Part shown: positions 1 through 8,170 of the stretch, in pieces
Position numbering within the stretch: position 1 is the first letter of the stretch
Layout of the letters: the number at the start of each line of letters is the position of its first letter
Position numbers and translations under genes: made by a program
Assembly: GCF_938045345.1 (NCBI RefSeq)
Contig: NZ_CALIMS010000012.1
Location: forward strand, 1-58,137
Length of the DNA stretch: 58,137 nt
DNA from: an uncultured Campylobacter sp.
Lineage (GTDB): Bacteria > Campylobacterota > Campylobacteria > Campylobacterales > Campylobacteraceae
Reading direction: 5' to 3'
Notes under the pieces: generated by a model
Database searches by the model: none
What the model was told of the DNA's origin: nothing
Seen by the model: only the letters and a program-made list of their open reading frames with translations

Positions 1-372
1 ATGGGCGATGTGACCGCAAGTTTCAGAGCCTTATTTGAACGATTAACTTTCCAATCACTCACATATAATCTTGAAAAACCATCCTACAATGAACACTTGA
101 TACCGGTACTTTTTATTTTAACAAGCAACAGTGAGGATAGTGCATATGAAGAAGGTGGGTTTTATGGTGATTTGATCCCAAAGCACAAATACTCATTTGA
201 AAGATTCGTAGGTCCAACCAATGTACTCGTATGTGGGAATACTGTTCAAGTTAAGGATTATAGCATATACGATTGGACAATGTTTGATGGGGATGCAAAG
301 AAAGAACATCATGACAAAACATTCCAATCCTATTTGGAAAAAGCGTATAAAATGGGGCAGGATTTAGTGTAA
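1..372 (+). CDS. Flavodoxin-family / NADPH-dependent FMN reductase-like protein, C-terminal part (cut by window edge)
   Basis: The 123 visible residues resemble the C-terminal half of flavodoxin-like NAD(P)H oxidoreductases. The opening GDVTASFRALFERL matches the helix after the FMN-binding loop in that family, where it is normally preceded by roughly 80-100 residues with the flavin-binding strand. The ATG at base 1 is therefore probably an internal Met and the gene starts outside the window. The protein ends in a helix suited to closing a flavodoxin fold. Base composition is lower in GC than the chromosomal genes nearby, and the next ORF is TnpW-like, so it is probably cargo or flanking DNA of a mobile element. 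The family call is moderate; the substrate is unknown. Confidence 0.5.
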   Translation: MGDVTASFRALFERLTFQSLTYNLEKPSYNEHLIPVLFILTSNSEDSAYEEGGFYGDLIPKHKYSFERFVGPTNVLVCGNTVQVKDYSIYDWTMFDGDAKKEHHDKTFQSYLEKAYKMGQDLV

Positions 373-515
373 CCTTTTAAGGCTTTATGTCTCTGCAAAT
401 TCCAGTTTGTCGAAGTAAAAAAATCAAATAGGATATTACCAAGAGGAAGTAAAAGCAAATTGCCGATATTTCCTTTTTTTGTTGTCAAAAATCCAAAAAA
501 CGGAAAGGAGAATTT

Positions 516-701
516 ATGGAAGAACTGAAAAATAAGGATAAAAACGGCATTAGCACAGAGAGAAAGATTGGAAAGACCACCTATGAGGTTGCTGTCCATT
601 TCAATGAAAATGCGACAGAAACAATGCAAGATAAGTTGACAAGAATAATGTTGAGGGAGCTTAGGAGAAAATCGGACGAAAAAAAAGATGATTTTGATTA
701 A
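516..701 (+). CDS. TnpW-like small transposon-encoded protein
   Basis: This is a 61-residue, highly charged protein. It contains the pattern ERKIGKTTYEVAVHF followed by NENATETMQDKLTRIM. This matches what I know of the TnpW family, small proteins of unknown function carried by clostridial mobilisable transposons of the Tn4451 group. The start is supported by a good ribosome binding site (GGAAAGGAG) seven bases upstream of the ATG. Codon use is AT-rich and unlike the adjacent uppS. No transposase or resolvase is visible; the rest of the element would lie to the left. The ORF is too short for certainty, but its length and internal pattern fit the family well. Confidence 0.55.
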   Translation: MEELKNKDKNGISTERKIGKTTYEVAVHFNENATETMQDKLTRIMLRELRRKSDEKKDDFD

Positions 702-783
702 AAAGTCCTTGACAAGTAGCAACAGGTTCTGCAAATTAAAATTTTAAAATTTAAAGCGACCGTTAGAGCGACTGCGCCGTAGC

Positions 784-1461
784 TCAAAGACCGCCGAAGC
801 GGCGCTGTTTGCGGCGGAAATCATCCACTATGCGTGCAAGCTCCTCGCGCCTGAAATCCGGCCACAGCGTCGGCGTAAACGCAAGCTCGGCGTAGCTCGC
901 CTGCCAGAGCAAGAAATTCGACAGCCGCTGCTCGCCGCCCGTGCGCACCAGCAGATCCACGTCGCCGCTGTGCGCGGTATCCAGATGCGCGCCGATGCCC
1001 GCTTCGCTTAGTCGTTCGCCGCTTGCAAGCAGCCTCTCGTACGCTCGCACGATCTCGTCTCGCGAGCCGTAGTTGATAGCTAGGTTAAAATTTAGCGCTC
1101 GCCCGTTTTGAGTTAAATTTGAAAGATATTCGATCTCGCTTCGCAGATCGCCCCTAAAAGCCGATATGTCGCCGATCGGATAGAATTTTATCCCGTTTTG
1201 GATAAATTTTTCACGGCGCGAAATTAGGAATTTTTGAAGCAACTTCATCAAGAATTCCACTTCGCTTTTCGGGCGCTTCCAATTTTCGGTGCTAAAGGCG
1301 TAGAGCGTGAGGTTTGCGATGCCTTCGTCGATGCAAAACTCGCAGATCTGCTCCACGACCTCTGCGCCCGCTTCGTGCCCACCGGTGCGCAGCAGACCGC
1401 GCTTTTTCGCCCAGCGCCCGTTGCCGTCCATCACGAGGGCTAGATGATTTAGGCTATTCAC
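784..1461 (-). CDS. uppS: Undecaprenyl diphosphate synthase (cis-prenyltransferase)
   Basis: UppS condenses isopentenyl diphosphate onto farnesyl diphosphate to make the C55 lipid carrier used for peptidoglycan and LOS sugars; it is cytosolic and membrane-associated. The 225-residue protein has the hallmark N-terminal MDGNGRWA motif, whose Asp binds the diphosphate through Mg, the FSTENWKRP segment, and a C-terminal RTGGEQRLSNFLLWQ motif for isopentenyl diphosphate binding. Length fits compact epsilonproteobacterial enzymes. It is last in a minus-strand operon glmU-coaBC-uppS, starting 3 bases after coaBC stops. The family usually has RTSGE; the Gly in RTGGE is a minor variant. Confidence 0.95.
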   Translation of the reverse strand: MNSLNHLALVMDGNGRWAKKRGLLRTGGHEAGAEVVEQICEFCIDEGIANLTLYAFSTENWKRPKSEVEFLMKLLQKFLISRREKFIQNGIKFYPIGDISAFRGDLRSEIEYLSNLTQNGRALNFNLAINYGSRDEIVRAYERLLASGERLSEAGIGAHLDTAHSGDVDLLVRTGGEQRLSNFLLWQASYAELAFTPTLWPDFRREELARIVDDFRRKQRRFGGL

Positions 1462-1464
1462 GGA

Positions 1465-2646
1465 TCAGATTTTTTTCAGCTCAGCCGCGATTTTTAGGGC
1501 GACTTCGTCCTTCGGCGCGGTGTCGATTACGACCTGATCGTTTTTCGTGATGAAAGTGACCTTAAGGACGTCGCCGCCGAGCTTGATGATGTCGTCCAGC
1601 ACGTTTAGGCAGACGGCGTCGAGATGCTTTTCGTTTAGCATGCGTTTGGCCTCGCCGACGGCATTTTCGCGGTCGGTTTCGAGTTTAAAGCCTACCTTTT
1701 TGATATTTCCGCGCACGGAGCTTAAGATATCCTCGTTTTCGCCCAGGCGTAAATTCCAAATTTCGCCGATCTCCGCCTTTTTTACCTTATCTTTATAGCG
1801 CACCTTCGGCGAGTAATCGCTTACCGCGGCCGCCATTATCAAATACGCGCCGTCTGGAAATTTTGTGCTGTCAAGCGCCGATTTTAGCCCGATAGTGCTT
1901 TCAAATTTAACGAGCTTGTACGGTAAATTTTCATATTCGTTGCTAGAGATCAGCGTCACGTCCGCGCCTAGGTAAAACAGTGCGTCGGCAATCGCTTTGG
2001 AGGTTTTGCCGCTAGAGAAATTCGTAATGCCGCGCACGCTATCGATCTTTTCGATCGTCGCGCCTCCGGTGATGATGACGGTTTTATCCTCCCAAAATTT
2101 ATCGTTGTAAAGCGCGCGCTTTAGCGTCTGCATGATCGCCTCGGTGCTCGCTAGCCCGCCCTTGCCGGTGTCGCCGCAAGCTAGAGTTTTTTCTACCGGA
2201 TCCACGAAATACGCATTGACGCTCGCTTTTAGCATATCGATGCAGTTTTTCGTGATATTGTTTTCAAGTAGCGCAGGGTTCGCGGCCGGCGCGATGACCA
2301 CCTTGGCGTGGGCGAAAGCCGCGTTTAGCACCTCTAAAAATACATTGTCGCAGACGCCCCAAGCGAGCTTGTTTATAGTATTTGCCGTCGCAGGCGCGAT
2401 CAAAACCAAATCCACCTTAGAATAAGCGATGTGGTTGACGCCCGCTTGCCAGTTTTCGTTGGCTTTACAAAGTACCGGGTGATCGCACAGCGCCTCGAAT
2501 GCCTTGTAGCTGACAAACTCCTGCACGCCGTCGCTAAGCGCAACATAGACGTCGAAATTCGACTTTTTCAGAGCGGATAAAATTTCAAACGCTTTGTAAA
2601 AACTGATACTCCCGCAAACCGCCAGTAAAACCTTTTTCTTACTCAT
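1465..2646 (-). CDS. coaBC: Bifunctional phosphopantothenoylcysteine decarboxylase / phosphopantothenate-cysteine ligase
   Basis: The protein converts 4-phosphopantothenate to 4-phosphopantetheine for coenzyme A. The N-terminal CoaC flavoprotein half starts VLLAVCGSISFYKAFE and has the PATANTINKLAWG FMN-binding loop. The C-terminal CoaB half has TGGATIEKIDSVRGITN and the FSSGK nucleotide-binding segment. I chose the ATG at 2646 (MSKKKVLL) over an in-frame start at 2679 because family homology begins there; it overlaps the end of glmU by 8 bases, implying translational coupling. This gives 393 residues, close to the usual 390-405. panB, for the same pathway, lies far away at 43264. Confidence 0.93.
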   Translation of the reverse strand: MSKKKVLLAVCGSISFYKAFEILSALKKSNFDVYVALSDGVQEFVSYKAFEALCDHPVLCKANENWQAGVNHIAYSKVDLVLIAPATANTINKLAWGVCDNVFLEVLNAAFAHAKVVIAPAANPALLENNITKNCIDMLKASVNAYFVDPVEKTLACGDTGKGGLASTEAIMQTLKRALYNDKFWEDKTVIITGGATIEKIDSVRGITNFSSGKTSKAIADALFYLGADVTLISSNEYENLPYKLVKFESTIGLKSALDSTKFPDGAYLIMAAAVSDYSPKVRYKDKVKKAEIGEIWNLRLGENEDILSSVRGNIKKVGFKLETDRENAVGEAKRMLNEKHLDAVCLNVLDDIIKLGGDVLKVTFITKNDQVVIDTAPKDEVALKIAAELKKI

Positions 2647-3940
2647 CTTCGCTCCTAAAAAATTTATGGAAAAACCCATCTTTGTTGATTTGTTTGCTTC
2701 GGCTGATCGCCAGCGCGCCGCTCGGAACGTCGCTTGTAACCGTCGTGCCCGCGGCGATTATGACGTCGTCGGCTATCCGCACGGGCGCTACTAGCTGCGT
2801 ATCCGAGCCGATGAAGACGTTTTTGCCGATTATCGTTTTGTATTTTTTCTTGCCGTCGTAGTTGCACGTAATCGTGCCGCAGCCGATATTGCTGCCCTCA
2901 TCGATCTCGCAATCCCCAAGATAGCTTAAATGCCCCGCCTTGATCTTGTTTACTTTTGCGTTTTTAAGTTCGACGAAATTTCCGATATGGGTGCCGGTAA
3001 CCTCGCATTTTGGGCGCAGATGCGCCATCGGACCGATGTCGGAGTTTTTTACGATGCTATCTTCGATGACGCAGCCGCTTTTGATGAGTGAGCTTTCGAT
3101 CACGCAAGGACCGATGATGCTTACGTTTTCTTGTAGCTCGCATTCGCCGATAAATTTTGCTCTACTGTCGATGTAGATGCTTTGCGGTAGGCGCATCAAA
3201 ACGCCTTGCTTCATCAAATTTTCTTTGATCTCGTTTTGCATTAAATTTTCGGCGATGCTGAGGGCAAATTTATCGTTTATGCCCATGAAGCTTTGCTCGT
3301 TCACCCACACGGCGGCGCATTTTAAGCCCATATCTTTGGCGATTTTGATCGCGTCTGTGAGGTAGTATTCTTTTTGCGCGTTATCTGGTTTGATCTGCGG
3401 CAGAATCTGTTTCAATGCCTCGCTTTTGAAGCAGTAGCAGCCTGCGTTTGCGTCTTTTACTGCCTTTTCTTCCTCGTTTGCGTCCTTTTGCTCGACGATC
3501 TTTAAAATTTCGCCACCTCTGGTGATTACGCGGCCATATCCGAATGGATCGCGCGCGCTAAAAACACTTAAATTTACTTCCGCGTCCCCCTCGCAGAGTT
3601 TGCGAAGCTCGGCGCTTTTTACCAAAGGCATATCGCCGCAGATTATGAGCGTTTTTTCCCCACGGATTTCGACCTCTTTTAGTCCGCCCGCAGTGCCCGG
3701 GAAGTGCTCGTGGTCTTGTTTGTAAATTTTAGCGTTTGGAAAGTGCGCCAAAACCGCGCTTTTAACCTCGTCGAATTGATAGTGTAAAATCACGCTCACG
3801 TCGTTTGAAATTTCGTAAGCTTTCTTTAGGATGTGGATTATCATCGGCTCGCCGCAAAGCTCGAAAAGAACTTTAGCTTTTTGCGACTTCATCCGAGTGC
3901 CGAGTCCTGCGGCAAGAACTATAACCGAAACATCGTTCAT
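2639..3940 (-). CDS. glmU: Bifunctional UDP-N-acetylglucosamine pyrophosphorylase / glucosamine-1-phosphate acetyltransferase
   Basis: GlmU makes UDP-GlcNAc, the entry sugar for peptidoglycan and lipid A. The N-terminal uridylyltransferase domain opens with VIVLAAGLGTRMKS, the nucleotide-binding loop, followed by CGDMPLV. The C-terminal half is a left-handed beta-helix of hexapeptide repeats (from about residue 250), including GPMAHLRP and GNFVELKNA, which carry acetyltransferase active-site residues. Its 433 residues match Campylobacter GlmU. It is the first gene of the minus-strand glmU-coaBC-uppS set and diverges from the permease gene at 4091. The region between them (3941-4090) is AT-rich and probably holds both promoters. 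Confidence 0.95.
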   Translation of the reverse strand: MNDVSVIVLAAGLGTRMKSQKAKVLFELCGEPMIIHILKKAYEISNDVSVILHYQFDEVKSAVLAHFPNAKIYKQDHEHFPGTAGGLKEVEIRGEKTLIICGDMPLVKSAELRKLCEGDAEVNLSVFSARDPFGYGRVITRGGEILKIVEQKDANEEEKAVKDANAGCYCFKSEALKQILPQIKPDNAQKEYYLTDAIKIAKDMGLKCAAVWVNEQSFMGINDKFALSIAENLMQNEIKENLMKQGVLMRLPQSIYIDSRAKFIGECELQENVSIIGPCVIESSLIKSGCVIEDSIVKNSDIGPMAHLRPKCEVTGTHIGNFVELKNAKVNKIKAGHLSYLGDCEIDEGSNIGCGTITCNYDGKKKYKTIIGKNVFIGSDTQLVAPVRIADDVIIAAGTTVTSDVPSGALAISRSKQINKDGFFHKFFRSEDE

Positions 3941-4090
3941 TTTTACCCTTAAATTTCAAAAATCGGATAATTTTAACACATTTAAAATAAATAAAAACCT
4001 AAATTTATGCCGCGCGGGCGAAATTTAAATCCCAAATTCAACTAAAATTTTATAAAATTCCGCCTAAATTTTAAAGCTTAGGCGGACGTT

Positions 4091-4960
4091 TTGAAAAAAC
4101 TGATTTTGGTTACTTGTATTTGGGCTTTTAGTTTCTCGCTGATAGGCGAGTTTTTGCGCGGCATAGATAGCGCGTATTTGGCGTTTTCGCGCGTATCATT
4201 GGCGCTAATTTGCTTTTTGCCGTTTATGAAATTTCGTGGCGTAAATCTAGCCTTGGCGCTTAAAATTTGCGCCGTGGGCGCCGTGCAGATCGGCGTGATG
4301 TATATCTTCTACTACCGCAGCTTTGCGTATTTGAAGGTCTATGAAGTGGCGCTTTTTACGATATTTACTCCGTTTTACGTGACGCTGCTTTACGACGCGC
4401 TTAAGCTTAGATTTCGCGCGCTATATCTTTTCAGCGTCGCTGTCGCGGTGCTCGGGGCTTTGGTGATTAAATTCGGCGCGATAAACTCCGAGTTTTTGAC
4501 TGGCTTCTTGCTCGTGCAAGGCGCAAATTTATGCTTCGGGCTCGGACAGAGCGCGTATAAATTTATGCTGGAGCGCCACGGCTTTAGCGAGCAGAAGGAG
4601 CTTTTCGGCTATTTTTTCGTCGGAGCTACCGCGGTTACGGCGATTGCCGCGATCGTGCTCGGGGATTTTTCTAAATTTAATCCCAGCTTCTCACAAGGCG
4701 CGGTGATCGTGTATCTGGGCACGGTAGCTAGCGCTTTAGGGTATTTTTTGTGGAACAAAGGCGCGTGCGAGGTCGATAGCGGCGTGCTTGCGATTATGAA
4801 TAACGCACTCATTCCCGCAGCGATCGTCGTAAATTTAGTGTTTTGGCAAAAGGATGCCGATCTAGCGCGCCTGCTTGCAGGCTCGGCGCTGATTTATGTT
4901 TCGCTTATTTTGCATAAAAAGATCATGAAATTTTACGCCGTGCGCGAGCAAAGAATTTAG
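4091..4960 (+). CDS. EamA/DMT-superfamily permease
   Basis: A 289-residue inner-membrane protein with about ten hydrophobic segments, arranged as two EamA-like halves of five. The first half begins CIWAFSFSLIGEFLRGID and the second half contains GTVASALGYFLWNKG, a typical DMT motif. Such permeases move small metabolites or amino acids; the substrate cannot be read from sequence. The start is TTG, read as TTGAAAAAACTG, and no better in-frame start lies near. It stands alone between divergent glmU and the efflux operon starting at 5025. The C-terminus ends in a short basic tail. Confidence 0.85.
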   Translation: MKKLILVTCIWAFSFSLIGEFLRGIDSAYLAFSRVSLALICFLPFMKFRGVNLALALKICAVGAVQIGVMYIFYYRSFAYLKVYEVALFTIFTPFYVTLLYDALKLRFRALYLFSVAVAVLGALVIKFGAINSEFLTGFLLVQGANLCFGLGQSAYKFMLERHGFSEQKELFGYFFVGATAVTAIAAIVLGDFSKFNPSFSQGAVIVYLGTVASALGYFLWNKGACEVDSGVLAIMNNALIPAAIVVNLVFWQKDADLARLLAGSALIYVSLILHKKIMKFYAVREQRI

Positions 4961-5024
4961 TATTTAACTAAAATTTTATATTTTTACATTAGAATTAGCC
5001 CTTATTTTATTTGAAGTTGGCAAA

Positions 5025-6209
5025 ATGAAAAAAACCTTGAAATTTATCGCCTTTACCCTGCTCATAGTCATTGCGATATATTTCTTATACGGCAAATTTT
5101 TTAAGCAAGAAGAAGCGCCGAAGGCCCTTACCACAAGGCTTGAGAAGGGCAGCATCAGAGGCACGGTGACGGCTGCGGGCGAGGTTTATGCCAGGGATTT
5201 GGTCGACGTGGGCGCGCAGGTAAGCGGTCAGATCAAAAAGCTCTACGTCAAAGTTGGCGATAAGGTTCAAAAGGGCGATATGATCGCACAGATCGATTCC
5301 GTCACGCAAGAAAACGAGATCGCGCAGCAAAAGGCGCAGCTTCTGATCCACGAAGCAAATTTAGCTTCGGCAAAGATCGCTGCGGAAAACGCTAAAACGC
5401 AGTATAACCGCGAGCTGCAGTTGTATAAAAGAAACGCCGCTTCCAAAGAGGCGGTGGAAAATGCCAAAAATAGCGCTGCTTTAAAAGAGGCCGAGCAGAA
5501 GCAGATCGAGGCGCAGATCAAGCAGACCAAACTTCAGCTAAGCACGGCGGAGACAAATTTCGGCTATACCAAGATCACGGCTCCGATAAGCGGCACGATC
5601 GTTTCGATGCCGGTAGAGGAGGGCAAAACGGTAAATTCCAACCAAACTACGCCTACGATCGTAAAGATCGCCGATCTAAGCAAGATGGAGATCAAGATGC
5701 AGATCGCAGAGGGCGATATATCCAAAGTAAAGGTTGGAATGGACGTAGAATACTCCATACTATCGGATCTGGATAATATCAAAAAGGCTAAAATTTACAA
5801 GATCGATCCGGGTCTTACCACGCTTAGCGACGGGACGTACGATAAAACCTCTAGCGGTTCGTCCTATTCTTCGAGCAGCAGCGACAGCGCGATCTATTTT
5901 TACGCAAAGATGCTCGTGGATAACAAAAACGATTTTTTAAAGATCGGTATGACGACTGAAAACAACATAATCGTAAGCGAAGCGAACAATACGAGTTACC
6001 TGCCTACCTCCGTCATTAAGCGCGACGGGGGAGGTGATTACGTCACGGTACTTAACGGCAAAGAGCCCGAGCAGCGATACGTAAAAACGGGCGTTAGCGA
6101 CGATCTGAATACCGAAATTTTAAGCGGCCTTGATGAAAAAGATGAGGTGCTCATCGCTGACGGAAAAGCCGCGCCGTTAAATATGGACGGGCCTCCGATG
6201 GTATTTTAG
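5025..6209 (+). CDS. macA: MacA-like periplasmic adaptor subunit of a tripartite efflux pump
   Basis: This membrane-fusion protein links an inner-membrane MacB-type ABC transporter to an outer-membrane channel. It has an N-terminal signal-anchor helix (about residues 7-24), a lipoyl half-motif around VGAQVSGQIKKLYVKVGDKV, an Ala/Gln/Lys-rich coiled-coil hairpin (about 95-175), then the second lipoyl half-motif ITAPISGTIVSMPVEEGKTV and beta-barrel domains. A short Ser-rich stretch (about 280-295, GSSYSSSSSDS) is an unusual loop in the barrel region. It is the first gene of macA-macB-tolC, with 13 bases to macB. Family assignment is firm; the exported compound is unknown. Confidence 0.88.
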   Translation: MKKTLKFIAFTLLIVIAIYFLYGKFFKQEEAPKALTTRLEKGSIRGTVTAAGEVYARDLVDVGAQVSGQIKKLYVKVGDKVQKGDMIAQIDSVTQENEIAQQKAQLLIHEANLASAKIAAENAKTQYNRELQLYKRNAASKEAVENAKNSAALKEAEQKQIEAQIKQTKLQLSTAETNFGYTKITAPISGTIVSMPVEEGKTVNSNQTTPTIVKIADLSKMEIKMQIAEGDISKVKVGMDVEYSILSDLDNIKKAKIYKIDPGLTTLSDGTYDKTSSGSSYSSSSSDSAIYFYAKMLVDNKNDFLKIGMTTENNIIVSEANNTSYLPTSVIKRDGGGDYVTVLNGKEPEQRYVKTGVSDDLNTEILSGLDEKDEVLIADGKAAPLNMDGPPMVF

Positions 6210-6222
6210 AGAATTTTATGGT

Positions 6223-8157
6223 GTGAAGATGCTAGAACTTAAAGATATAAACAAAAAATTCATTCTCGGCGATAACGAAATCCACGTACTAAAGGACGTA
6301 AACTTAAATATCGAAGCGGGCGAGTTTATATCGATAATCGGGCAATCGGGAAGCGGAAAATCGACTCTGATGAATATAATCGGCTGCATCGATACGCCAA
6401 GCAGTGGAAGCTACAAGATCGAGGGCCGCGAGACTGCGAATTTAAGCGGCGACGAGCTTGCGGCGCTTAGAAGTAAAAAATTCGGCTTCGTCTTTCAAAA
6501 ATACAATCTCATCGCCACGATGGACGCGACCGCAAATGTCTCGCTGCCTGCGGTGTATGCGGGCGTAGTGGCAAGCGAACGGACGAAACGGGCGGTGGAG
6601 CTTTTGGATAAGCTGGAGCTTGGCGATCGCATCAAAAATTTACCGAGCAAGCTTAGCGGCGGACAGCAGCAGCGCGTAAGTATCGCTCGCGCTCTAATAA
6701 ACGGCGGCGAAGTGATTTTGGCGGACGAGCCCACCGGCGCGCTTGATAGCAAAAGCGGCGAGACGGTGATGCAAATTTTAACGGCGCTGCATAAAGAGGG
6801 CCACACCATCATCATAGTTACGCATGATGCGCATATTGCGGAATTTGCGGATCGTATCATCGAGATAAAAGACGGTAAAATTTTAAGTGATAAAAGAAAA
6901 GCTGGGCGGGTTTTTGAGCGCAAAAAAGAGGAGATTAAAACGAAAAATTCCTTTATATTTTGCAAAGATCAGCTCATCGAAAGCTTTAAAATGTCCATTA
7001 GCGCGATATTTTCGCATAAACTAAGATCGATTTTGACGATGCTAGGCATCATCATCGGTATTGCCTCCGTCATCTGCGTAGTAGCTCTCGGTAAGGGTTC
7101 GGAGGAAAAAATTTTATCCGAGATCCGTAAAATTGGCACCAATACGATCGATATCTTTCCCGGTAAAAATTTCGGCGATGTGCGAGCGGGCTTTGTGAGC
7201 ACCCTTACGATAAGCGATTCTAAAGTTTTGGCGCGCCAGCCCTACGTCGATTACGCTACACCAAATGCTTCTGCAAGCGGTACGGCAACCTATGCGAATT
7301 TAAGCTCCAAGGCTCAACTGCGCGGTGGTGGCGTGAATTCTTTGGCGGTTAATGGCATAGATATAAAAGATGGTAGAAATTTTAGTGACGATGATATTAA
7401 AAATTCTGCCTCTGTCGCGATTATCGATCCAAACACCAAAAAAACATTTTTCAAAAACACCGATCCTATCGGCAAGACGATTTTATTTTCGGGTAAGCCA
7501 CTTAAGATCATAGGAGTTTCGGGCAAGGATAAAAACGCTTTCGGAAGCAACGAAAATTTAAGAATTTACGCGCCGTACTCAACCGTGATGAATAAAATCA
7601 CGGGCAATCGAAAAATCAGCTCTATCACCATCAAAATAAAAGACGATGTCAATACTCAAGTAGCCGAAGAGAGCCTAACCCAGCTACTTATCCAAAGACA
7701 CGGCTCACGGGATTTTCATACGATGAACGCAGATACTATCAAACAAACAATACAAAGCACTACCGGCACGATGACGATTCTGATCTCATCAATCGCGGTG
7801 ATCTCACTCGTCGTCGGCGGCATCGGCGTGATGAATATCATGCTCGTAAGCGTCACCGAGCGCACGCGCGAGATCGGCATCAGGATGGCGATCGGCGCGA
7901 AGCAATCCAATATCTTGCAGCAGTTTTTGATAGAGGCGATCTTGCTTTGCTCGCTCGGCGGAGCTTTAGGAATTTTAATCGCTTTAGCGCTTGGATTTGC
8001 GTTTAATACCATAAGCCCCGATTTTGCGATGAAATTTACTACCGCACCTTTCGTGATCGCCTTTGCGGCGTCGTCCGCGATCGGTATAGTTTTCGGCTAT
8101 TTGCCGGCAAGAAACGCCAGCAGATTAAATCCGATAGATGCTTTAGCACAAGAATAA
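6223..8157 (+). CDS. macB: MacB-like ABC transporter, fused ATPase and FtsX-type permease
   Basis: The N-terminal ATPase has Walker A GQSGSGKS, signature LSGGQQQR and Walker B VILADEPTGALD. A linker leads to the first transmembrane helix (about residue 270), a large periplasmic domain, and three C-terminal helices with the FtsX-family segment GIRMAIGAKQSNILQQF. At 644 residues it matches MacB. The start is GTG at 6223 or ATG at 6229; both lie just before the conserved LKDINKKF and the choice changes only two residues. MacB proteins work as mechanotransmission pumps with MacA and TolC rather than classic transporters. The outer-membrane gene follows 13 bases downstream. Confidence 0.9.
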   Translation: MKMLELKDINKKFILGDNEIHVLKDVNLNIEAGEFISIIGQSGSGKSTLMNIIGCIDTPSSGSYKIEGRETANLSGDELAALRSKKFGFVFQKYNLIATMDATANVSLPAVYAGVVASERTKRAVELLDKLELGDRIKNLPSKLSGGQQQRVSIARALINGGEVILADEPTGALDSKSGETVMQILTALHKEGHTIIIVTHDAHIAEFADRIIEIKDGKILSDKRKAGRVFERKKEEIKTKNSFIFCKDQLIESFKMSISAIFSHKLRSILTMLGIIIGIASVICVVALGKGSEEKILSEIRKIGTNTIDIFPGKNFGDVRAGFVSTLTISDSKVLARQPYVDYATPNASASGTATYANLSSKAQLRGGGVNSLAVNGIDIKDGRNFSDDDIKNSASVAIIDPNTKKTFFKNTDPIGKTILFSGKPLKIIGVSGKDKNAFGSNENLRIYAPYSTVMNKITGNRKISSITIKIKDDVNTQVAEESLTQLLIQRHGSRDFHTMNADTIKQTIQSTTGTMTILISSIAVISLVVGGIGVMNIMLVSVTERTREIGIRMAIGAKQSNILQQFLIEAILLCSLGGALGILIALALGFAFNTISPDFAMKFTTAPFVIAFAASSAIGIVFGYLPARNASRLNPIDALAQE

Positions 8158-8170
8158 ACAAGGAGAGAAA

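Larger units (their letters stand above)
1..735. mobile_element. Tail of a Firmicutes-type mobilisable element (inferred)
   Basis: Both ORFs here look foreign: a partial flavodoxin-family ORF and a small TnpW-like ORF, the latter a family known from clostridial Tn4451-type mobilisable elements. The DNA is visibly more AT-rich and lacks the codon style of the uppS-coaBC-glmU block that starts at 784. No recombinase, inverted repeat or attachment site is visible because the element runs off the left edge. The right boundary is estimated at about 735, where the AAATTTTAAAATTT words typical of the host spacers begin. This is an inference from gene content and composition. Confidence 0.5.

Noticed and set aside
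330..734. 134-codon minus-strand frame opposite the TnpW-like ORF
   Set aside because: It overlaps both better-supported plus-strand ORFs, is Phe/Leu-rich from AT-rich DNA, and has no ribosome binding site.
5840..5885. Ser-rich stretch in MacA as part of the insertion family
   Set aside because: It is only about 15 residues and coded by TCG/AGC words rather than AATT repeats; loop variation of this size is ordinary.
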